Of a stretch of DNA of 21,329 nucleotides, positions 8,201-14,800 are shown in pieces. The stretch is taken from the IMG/VR virus record IMGVR_UViG_3300006921_000202, positions 1 through 21,329 of that record; one strand, written 5' to 3'. Source of the stretch: a virus. A program made the position numbers and the translations under genes. The notes under the pieces were generated by a model. The model was not told the origin of the DNA and did not search any database. It saw only the letters and a list, made by a program, of their open reading frames with translations. The first letter of the stretch is position 1. Every line of letters begins with the position of its first letter.

Positions 8201-8262
8201 TTGTTCCGGATGGACTTTCCATCTGCGGATGCTGTTTGTAATTTGAATGCACTATATGCCAC
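5245..8262 (-). CDS. Collar-domain tail fibre, short-tail-fibre (gp12)-like, GTG start
   Basis: A 1005-residue fibre. Residues 6-140 are a module also present twice in the upstream 1118-aa protein. Residues 153-194 open a phage tail collar domain (PAGVIAPYAG, VPDGWSMCDGG, SYPELHSRIGNRYG). It continues with KPDLRGRTIVGNG (328-340), GGEEIHQLTVQELPVHTH (356-373) and SHNNMQPYGVVNYIIKL (561-577). About 130 and 185 extra residues are inserted between the conserved collar segments. HxH motifs at 371-373 and 412-414 resemble those of T4 gp12 and gp37, which bind metal at a trimer axis. Residues 664-886 hold four degenerate GIGTxxPxxxLDVxG repeats. The C-terminus (978-1005) has the GDIAW...WKRVAL ending common in marine phage fibres; no S74 chaperone is present. 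The start is GTG, chosen because GGAG lies 10 nt upstream and the 1118-aa gene ends 22 nt before it. The likely role is reversible or irreversible host binding. Confidence 0.85.
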   Translation of the reverse strand: MAYSAFKLQTASADGKSIRNNITQATHGFVAGDVVRWDVATSGFTGAQANSAINAEVSGVIEKVISTSQFTLVYQGEIDLSAMEEVNDEEKVVWFLSDTSNGKLIDAPPTAGGTVIKPMLTRTEQGKGLVTNYIGTLIGGEATVSLEGIQPAGVIAPYAGEQNDVPDGWSMCDGGTLIATSYPELHSRIGNRYGFTQKLVIGRRDGFDVDLSPYSLLGGRVTSTFIYDAIGGELGRSEIVTGDITDWDESTNTMTVTVDHLTKQIAGAGGTVLVPDNPVLRFPALEDTDSTGVEHSTLTIITSNNIPVGDDINATFYVVSQETNEFRKPDLRGRTIVGNGSGSSNTIYNYELGQEGGEEIHQLTVQELPVHTHAISADSSISIEANLTMNLSEILIAGTGTVNSTGLKVPQHIHVVGHSMSADNDDSQFFTPQYGQTDGIFVGRPNTPTGVVDNYVVCGECGNGNQRNMARNRFSGEDRSGYRFTSSVPIPNAPIQDLFSNSNDTPLDPSIGQLDIIGNASFAAGSLNLQTEDGTGDVPIEGNISTDFDTLGLDNTGESISHNNMQPYGVVNYIIKLTSAAKASLINGLDVALTAGELTNVYDTGVSDGDILIYDTDGDDGYHDFKPLIRDLRPNSGEDLIFAASQSTVDVTGTERMRLGTGGFLGINNSDPQSRLHIGGSGGGLTNGIRLDGITAQINIYEDSTTENFMRIKGVSGEGIVVTGNDNEPVFTIGVSAGASAAHRIGIGTTAPGASLDVQGTMKTISIEVTNSGTDGYTLPTGAPAGASAALLSDGSSGTTFQGVTFSQWENHAPDIAYMDGDVGIGTNAPGASLDVKGSLRSHGITASLIGISFGSTGSFSGKLAVGSSCTDPDASVDSDLYVYGSDTKIVCHGTGDPAIEVRSLGSKTGSVRFHNSAGDVDEGQIKYTHSTNKMSFDTDGIERASFDAKGRFRLGSDEGSGGTGPDIPVSASDTGNTGDIAWSSTHFYVCVEGNTWKRVALSSF
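5605..6273 (-). repeat. GIGTxxPxxxLDVxG repeats in the collar protein (residues 664-886)
   Basis: Four degenerate copies: FLGINNSDPQSRLHIGG (664-680), RIGIGTTAPGASLDVQG (744-760), DVGIGTNAPGASLDVKG (822-838) and a weak one at 863-886. This motif is common in trimeric fibre shafts close to chaperone domains. Confidence 0.7.
7843..8247 (-). repeat. Shared fibre module, copy C (collar protein, residues 6-140)
   Basis: The N-terminal copy in the next gene: HGFVAGDVVRW, AQANSAINAEVSGVIEKV, FTLVYQGEIDL, VVWFLSDTS, IKPML and LVTNYIGTLIGG. It sits directly before the collar domain. Confidence 0.75.
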
Positions 8263-8272
8263 TTGGTATTAT

Positions 8273-8276
8273 CTCC
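8273..8276 (-). promoter_or_regulatory. GGAG ribosome-binding site for the GTG-started collar gene
   Basis: GGAG is 10 nt upstream of the GTG at 8262, the same spacing seen before the 407-aa and 1118-aa genes. It supports GTG as the true start; the resulting N-terminus (MAYSAFKLQ) opens directly into the shared module. Confidence 0.65.
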
Positions 8277-8284
8277 GTGTTATA

Positions 8285-11200
8285 CTATTTAGTAATATTA
8301 TTCTTGAGTTCTGCATCGAATTCATATTCGGCAAGATATGTGGTATCAAGGGTAGTGGTTCCAGTATACGCCCTAGAAGGCATAAAACCTCTCTTTGTTA
8401 GGACTGGTACACCACCATAACCCAACGTCATGTCCTCGATTGATGCCGATCCCATATTCGCGCCGTCTATAATTGAAGTTGCTTTGACACAAGTTGGATT
8501 GATTCTCATCGGGGTTGCAAAGGTTGTGTAATTTCCGTATGTTCCCCGAATAGCAATGCTTGAGTTGTCAGCAGTTTCTTCACCTACAACACCATTCCAA
8601 CCACTCTGTGCAATCTGATAATACTTCTGACATGCTTCGAGATCGATTTCAGAAATTGGTGTCTGGAAGTTGGTTGCTTGCTGTCCGTGTTCTACCTGAA
8701 CCTGTGCGAGTGATAAGATACCATCATATGTCAGTCCGGTGGCAAATCCCTCAAGAGTTGCACCTAGTGAACTAGTAAATGATGCATTGTTATCACTAGA
8801 GTGAGTAATATATTTAAGATCAAAGAATGATGTGTCACCAATGCTAGTTCCTTGCAAGAATGCAGGTAATGATACTGTATGTGTAAACTTGTTCCAATCT
8901 GTACCAAGTCCAATATCTTGCACATGAATAGCGTTTCCTTCTGCGGTATTGCCAAGTGCTTGGTAGTCTTGAACAACTGCCACTCGAACATTTCCTGTTT
9001 TGGTTCCCTTTGCCCAATAACTAATGGTTACGTCTTTGTTCGCAAATCTACGGACGTTTTCAATTCTTTGTCCTACAGAAACAGTAGATTTATTTTCATT
9101 TCCAAAATTGGCATCAATATATCCTTGGAAGTTCAAGTAATGCTTAGGGTATCCGGGGACTGCTGTTTGTGCATCCAAGAATGTTCCTTGAGACATACCA
9201 CCAATAATATTAGAAACAGATCCCGATGATGTTAAATCTGGAATTACTTCTGCATTGAATCTATCTGCATGGAATGTATCATACTTAGATCCATCAGATG
9301 GGAAGTTCGTATCTAGAGTTGTTGGATCAGTGCCTCTCTGCCAGTGATCGAAGTTACTATTGATGATGAGGTTTCTTCCCTGTCGTCCAACAACAGGAGG
9401 AACCACTAAACCACCGTCTTCGATAAAGTATCCGAGGACTTCGACTTGCACAGAAAAGGTGTCTGTATAAGAGGGAGTTCCCTGATCTACATTATATGGT
9501 TTTCCAAGAGAAACTGCTATCTGTCCATTTGGATTTGAATTTTCAATTGGAACGATCTTTGTAAAGTTATTGGTATCAGCGTTAAAACTTTCCACTCCTG
9601 CATCTCTAGTAGATTGGGTGGCAATATTTTCAGTAGTTTCAAAATTGTTTGGGAAGTTCGCATTTGGAACACCAGCATAAACTTCTTCGAACCTACCAAT
9701 ACCTCTTCGCTTTACGTAAATCTTCACCATCATATGCGTGGCATTTGTTGGTGGTGTTATCTTTGTGAAGTAGTCACTGATGCTTGACCAGGCGCCTGTG
9801 TTGTTTGTATAATTATACTCAACCATATGTGGTTGACTGGTATTATCAGAAGATTCTGCTGTTCGACTGAAGAATATTCTGAACTTTTCATATGTCGAGA
9901 TTGCAGGATCATATGGAGACGGATTTGTTCCTGATGCTAAGAATGGCAGGGGAGCAGTTGGTGTTGCCTTCTTGAACATCAGTTTAGTTACTTTTTGTCC
10001 CTCGGTTGGGAAGAAAGTCTTACCTGTTAATGATCCGGTCTCTTCTGAATCCGAACCCGGTCCAGTCGGGGGCGCAGTATTTGTGGTGATTCTTCTGCCA
10101 ACATATGAAAGAACCAAACCCCGTGTGTTTGATGTCGCAATGAACATTGGTTTCTTAACCATACCCAGAGTTCTTGGATACTCAAGTCCAAGACTGCTTG
10201 CCGATGCAGCAGCAGTATTTGCGGTCAAGAAGTATACTCTTCCCGGTTCATATGTGTAGGGACCGTCTACAAGATCAACCCACCCTGAGTTTGTTAGATA
10301 GAATGCATCAGAAGATCCAGAAGCAGGAGTCACAACCTCACTGATAATTCCTTGTGTTTCAGCATCAACTTCGTTATTTGCCTGTGCTTTTTGATAAGTA
10401 CCAAAAGGTTGTGCTGAGTTCGTGATACCCGTATCAAATTTCATCACATCACCAACGGTGAATCCGTGATTTTCTTGATTAACAAGAAGTCGGTTTCCTT
10501 GTGCAACCACACCAGTCTCAATGGACTCTGCAATTTCACCACCAATATAACTTACGACGAATCCTGTATCCCCGGTCATACCAATCATCATTGGTTTTCT
10601 AACAAAACCAACCTGAGAATCAACTGGTGGGTTCTGCGAAAGCATTCCCGTAGCACCAGATGAAAGGAAGTATGCTTTACCAATTTCTAATGTATATCCA
10701 GAAGAAACATTATCGATGATCCTATCGAAGTTTCCTCTTACTTCACCTTGGAATGTAATGTCGAATGTTGTGTCGTCAATTACATCAGAAACAATACCAA
10801 CTGCTTCTGCTTGTTCTTTATTTGCAGCATAGGCCGCAGTAAATCCATTTCCGGTTGGTCTGACTGGCATACCAAAGGAAAGACCGTGTGCAGATGCTGT
10901 AGTTACTCTCTTCTTGTTAATACCGTGGTAGAAGTGTGCAAAACCATCTTCCGAAATTTCAGCAATATCGATGGGATTTGCTAATGTCGTGTTGTCATAT
11001 TGAAGAGAAACACTTCGGTGATCTCTAGTTATTCCACCGGCGTTGGTATGTCCGGGCGATGCAGTAAACCCAAGGATCATGACTTCGCATGATTCGCCAC
11101 CACCGATATGAATATTACCAGCAGTTCCTGTAACCAGGCCTCTACCATCACCAAATTCTATATTTTCGTTTGTTGTCCATGCACCAGTGTGACCACATGT

Positions 11201-11641
11201 ACCAACTTGATGTGGTTTCCATAACCATCCAGCACTGGGCCCATCACTTCTTGCAATGATAATACCACCACCACCGGCAGTTAAAATTTCTGAGTCTGCA
11301 CTACAACCAGTTCCGCCACTCTCATACGTTCCACCAAGAACTAGATTATAGTCTGCAACAGTAACATTGGTGGAATGCATCGTGGTCATTTGACCAAGGA
11401 TCGTAACCTCTCCACCGAATGTAACACCCTTCTCCACATAACCAGAGTGTTCTACTGCAAAAACACCATTGACATCAACACCAACAGAAATACCATCAGC
11501 AGAAATCCCAGTATACAATTTCAGTCTGTTTAGTTTGTCGATGATATCTTCGTTGGTAATTCTTCTCCACTCTTGGAAAGTATCACCCAACGAAACATCT
11601 GTAATTTCGTATGTGTTAAACTGTGGTCCGGTGCTAGACAT
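8285..11641 (-). CDS. Modular tail fibre / baseplate-attached adhesin
   Basis: A 1118-residue mosaic. Residues 7-45 (DVSLGDTFQEWRRITNEDII) look like the baseplate-anchoring N-terminus of marine myovirus fibres and recall the short N-terminal motif of T4 gp10. Residues ~70-180 are a fibre module (NYNLVLGG-like strand, GGGIIIARSDG, WTTNENIEFG). Residues 240-370 and 379-518 are tandem copies of a ~135-residue module whose third copy begins the next gene. Residues 520-750 match nothing I recognise. Residues 756-1010 are a jelly roll homologous to the 407-aa protein (GRNLIINSNFDHWQRG, VGQRIENVRR, AQVQVEHGQQATNFQ, CQKYYQ). A ~110-residue C-terminal domain ends in DAEL plus KNNITK. GAGGA is 10 nt before the ATG and falls in the last codons of the 62-aa gene, only 3 nt after its stop. 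A role in attachment is inferred from domain content and position. Confidence 0.85.
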   Translation of the reverse strand: MSSTGPQFNTYEITDVSLGDTFQEWRRITNEDIIDKLNRLKLYTGISADGISVGVDVNGVFAVEHSGYVEKGVTFGGEVTILGQMTTMHSTNVTVADYNLVLGGTYESGGTGCSADSEILTAGGGGIIIARSDGPSAGWLWKPHQVGTCGHTGAWTTNENIEFGDGRGLVTGTAGNIHIGGGESCEVMILGFTASPGHTNAGGITRDHRSVSLQYDNTTLANPIDIAEISEDGFAHFYHGINKKRVTTASAHGLSFGMPVRPTGNGFTAAYAANKEQAEAVGIVSDVIDDTTFDITFQGEVRGNFDRIIDNVSSGYTLEIGKAYFLSSGATGMLSQNPPVDSQVGFVRKPMMIGMTGDTGFVVSYIGGEIAESIETGVVAQGNRLLVNQENHGFTVGDVMKFDTGITNSAQPFGTYQKAQANNEVDAETQGIISEVVTPASGSSDAFYLTNSGWVDLVDGPYTYEPGRVYFLTANTAAASASSLGLEYPRTLGMVKKPMFIATSNTRGLVLSYVGRRITTNTAPPTGPGSDSEETGSLTGKTFFPTEGQKVTKLMFKKATPTAPLPFLASGTNPSPYDPAISTYEKFRIFFSRTAESSDNTSQPHMVEYNYTNNTGAWSSISDYFTKITPPTNATHMMVKIYVKRRGIGRFEEVYAGVPNANFPNNFETTENIATQSTRDAGVESFNADTNNFTKIVPIENSNPNGQIAVSLGKPYNVDQGTPSYTDTFSVQVEVLGYFIEDGGLVVPPVVGRQGRNLIINSNFDHWQRGTDPTTLDTNFPSDGSKYDTFHADRFNAEVIPDLTSSGSVSNIIGGMSQGTFLDAQTAVPGYPKHYLNFQGYIDANFGNENKSTVSVGQRIENVRRFANKDVTISYWAKGTKTGNVRVAVVQDYQALGNTAEGNAIHVQDIGLGTDWNKFTHTVSLPAFLQGTSIGDTSFFDLKYITHSSDNNASFTSSLGATLEGFATGLTYDGILSLAQVQVEHGQQATNFQTPISEIDLEACQKYYQIAQSGWNGVVGEETADNSSIAIRGTYGNYTTFATPMRINPTCVKATSIIDGANMGSASIEDMTLGYGGVPVLTKRGFMPSRAYTGTTTLDTTYLAEYEFDAELKNNITK
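8288..9376 (-). repeat. Jelly-roll plus tail domain, copy 1 (1118-aa protein, residues 756-1118)
   Basis: Parallel to the stand-alone 407-aa protein: LIINSNFDHWQRG, HADRFNAE, VGQRIENVRRFANKDVTISY, WNKFTHTVSLP, LAQVQVEHGQQATNFQ and ACQKYYQ, in the same order and spacing, ending in DAEL plus a short tail. Confidence 0.75.
10088..10507 (-). repeat. Shared fibre module, copy B (1118-aa protein, residues 379-518)
   Basis: A tandem neighbour of copy A with the same order of elements: HGFTVGDVMKF, AQANNEVDAETQGIISEV, GRVYFLT, VKKPMF and LVLSYVGRRI. Confidence 0.75.
10532..10924 (-). repeat. Shared fibre module, copy A (1118-aa protein, residues 240-370)
   Basis: The pattern is HGLSFGMPV, an Ala/Asn-rich stretch, VGIVSDVID, FDITFQGEV, a Tyr-Phe-Leu strand after Gly-Lys, KPM, and a closing VSYIGGEI. 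The order matches copies B and C. Confidence 0.75.
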
Positions 11642-11644
11642 TTA

Positions 11645-11833
11645 TTAGTTTTCCTCTTTGATTAAATCACGGAGCAGAGTTTTGAGATAATCTACCTCTT
11701 GCCTTAGATTATGTATGTCTTTTTTCTGTCTTCTTTTTTCCAATGCTTCGTTCATCTTTGTTTTATTAACAAGAATCAAAGCACCAGTTTCTAAATCCCG
11801 TTCATAATTTTTATTGTCAGTTTTTGCTCTCAT
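11645..11833 (-). CDS. Small conserved coiled-coil protein
   Basis: A 62-residue protein, highly charged, with no signal peptide or membrane segment. Residues 9-25 (NYERDLETGALILVNKT) resemble a short protein I have seen in other marine phages near tail genes; this is memory, not a search. Residues 40-57 form a clean parallel coiled-coil heptad: I40, L43, V47, L50, L54 and L57 at a/d positions. The ATG overlaps the stop of the 1750-aa gene as ATGA, which implies translational coupling. A GGTGG ribosome-site-like sequence lies inside the final codons of that gene. Its stop codon is 3 nt before the 1118-aa fibre gene. A small oligomerising connector or fibre-assembly factor would fit, but the function is unknown. 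The tight packing, overlap and heptad argue that it is real despite its size. Confidence 0.75.
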   Translation of the reverse strand: MRAKTDNKNYERDLETGALILVNKTKMNEALEKRRQKKDIHNLRQEVDYLKTLLRDLIKEEN

Positions 11834-14800
11834 ATCAATGCCACCACTCGAAGATCTTTAACTTGTGGTACAACTGAAGTATCTTCAGAGAACATGAGAA
11901 CCTTAATCTGCAAGGTTGCAAATGCCTGGACATCCTTTAATAATTTATAACTTGTTTCTGTAAACTCAAATGGATTGTCTGTTTCTGTTACTTCATTTAC
12001 TTGTTCTAATTGATAGAAAGGTTCTTCTGCAATTTCTTTATATGTTGTGGGCGGTAATGTCCGACAATATACCTCAATTGTTGTGCCAATCGGTCGATTG
12101 AGATCTAACATTACTCGAACATCATCTCCGTTTTCTTGGAGTTTGATTGATCGAGTCAAGTACCTAGCAACCGCAGAATCTGTGTAAGTTCCGGAACCAG
12201 TATATTCTCCACCACCAGAAGCGTCGTTAACAATATTTTCTACGGTAATAACAGTAAGATTTTTCGTATCAACAACAGGAGTTATGGTGGATGAGGATGG
12301 ATTCGAAATTTCAATTGTGTGCGTTGTTTGTTGTTCGGAAGATCCACCCGTAGCAGCAATGAGTTGACTGCTTGGGAACGTGTAGTTTTGATTTTGTGGT
12401 ACTTGGAAAGTAGTAGATGAAGTACCAAAAGTCAATTTATGAACTACGGATGTACTCGGTAAAATTAATTCGTTCGATATAATTTTTGTGAGGTTGACAT
12501 TAGTAGGTACGCCAGGTTCAGACAAATTGATTTGAAGTGTTCCCGGTGCAGTTGTAAATACGCACCGATTGATTTCACACATAAGTGAGGTCGAAGTATC
12601 TTCCTCTGCAACATTTGTATTCTGTGGTAAGAAAAGACTTCCCATATTCGGGTGCTTGGTAATAATATTACCAGTCAGAGAATCTTCTAAACCAACATTA
12701 CCTGTATAGACTTTATAGTCATCTGTATTAGACACTATACTTAATGAATAGTTTCCGGGTTGCAGATATACTGGTGACGAGAATTTGAAGTTTGTTGCAC
12801 TTGGGACATCATTACCAATTATAACTTCACTTGGATATAGAGTAACTTCCGAGAAAGGAATGATTGACGAAGCAGATGGGTATCCGCTGACAGTTGGTCT
12901 GATCTGTATTGTTACTGGTAAGGTTTCAGACTTACTGGAAAAGTATAGATTTATATCGTTTAAGAATACACCATTTGAATGAAGATTGGAGGACACTGTA
13001 AAGATCTGTGATAATGGATCAATCCACTGTGTTTCCAATGATAGGTTGAGTGAGTCCTCTCTAGTGTATACATCCCGGACGATCTTTTCGCTAGTTACTG
13101 TTTGTCTTCGGAGAACAAGTGGTCGAGTAGCACTGAATGTAGTGTCGGTTGTACTCTGTACACCTTGTGCATAGAAATCTCCTTCTGCTGAAGTCTCTGC
13201 ATCTGCGGCAGTGTTTGTTGACGAGTCAGTAAGTCTAAAGACCTTCTCTCCAGTCAGATACTTCTTTGGAGGAACAGCAAACTGGAGATTATCAATTTTA
13301 CCGAAAGAATCGGTTTGGATTGTACCACCAAGAGAACCACCACTAGGAGTGCAGAATTGACTTACATCGTCACCATCAAAGAATGGAATTACAATTGAAT
13401 TTGGTTTTAGATTTTCTGCTTTGATCGTTAGTGTTGAAGATCTAATGAATGGCACGACACTTACATCGATAATCTTATCGTTTACTCGTTTCTTTAATGT
13501 ATCAGGAACACTACCCAGTCTAATATTAAGTCTAGACTTTCTTTGATCTATAGTCTTTGCGATGTTTGATACAGAAGAAACATTCTTCTCAATTCGAGAT
13601 GCAATGAATATGTCGGAGTTTGTTCTTCTCGCTTGCTCTAGGAATCGCTCACCAACAACATTCTGTAGTTTGTCGTCGATGTTTTCAATACCAGACCAAA
13701 TACTAGACCATTCATTCCACTGAGTTCCGAATCCTCTGGAATCATTAAAGTTGTTAACCTTCCAGTTATCATTGGAACCCATGTCATTAATTTTAACGAC
13801 TGGACGAACTGATGTAGAGAACCATTGATCTGATGGTGGATCAATTTCCAAACGACCAATCCAGTTAATTAAGTCAAACTGATTTACAGAAATAAATCCG
13901 TTACTAAGAGATTGAGATACAATCGGTTGGGTGTCTGTTATCTTTGAGTGAATGAGTCCATCACTTGATTGTTGTAGATTATCCCCGATTACTAATGTCG
14001 TGGTATCAAGAGCATGATTTGTTTCTGCAAATCCGGGTCTAAGAGTGGAATTTTCGTAATCAATCGAACAGGCATATTTACTATCTGCTACATCGCCGAG
14101 TCCATGTCCCGCGAATGTATCTACTACGATTCCAACCTTCTCACCAATAACACCGGGTTCCGTACTCTTTTCTATATCCATTGCTTCGATTTCATTTTCG
14201 ATCAAGGATAGTTTGGTGTAAATTTCTAGATCATCAACTCGCTTCTCGACTCTACCAATATCTGACATTGTGTATCGATTGTTTTCGATATACTTAACTG
14301 CAACATCGGATGCATTGTGCGTGTATGGTGGCATCGCAATTGTGTATAGGGTCATCGAATCTGGTCTGTCTGCGGGTGCGACTGGTGAAAGATCCGGGAC
14401 ACCTTCGATGATATCAAAGTTAATATCATCACCAAAGGTTTGTCTTGCGACAATTTTGTCGATTCTTGCTTGGTAGTATGTGTGTGATTCTTCTATACTC
14501 ACCAGATTATCTTCTGGAACAACATGACCCCCAAGTTCGCCGCCCACAGGACCACTATGTCGGAAATCGATACATGATGCAAGAGAAGTTGTTTTACCTA
14601 AACTATTACTTGCAAACAGAGGAATGTCACCATAAGTAATACCAGCATAGGATTCTACAGTAAACGGACCAACCGATCCACTGTGCTGGAAGTAATCATA
14701 TGTTACTCCGAATGGAAGACTCAATATTCCGGTCGCAGGGTTATCCTCATTTGTTTCAATGTATTTGCTAAACTTCTCTGGTTTAATATACAATCTTCCG

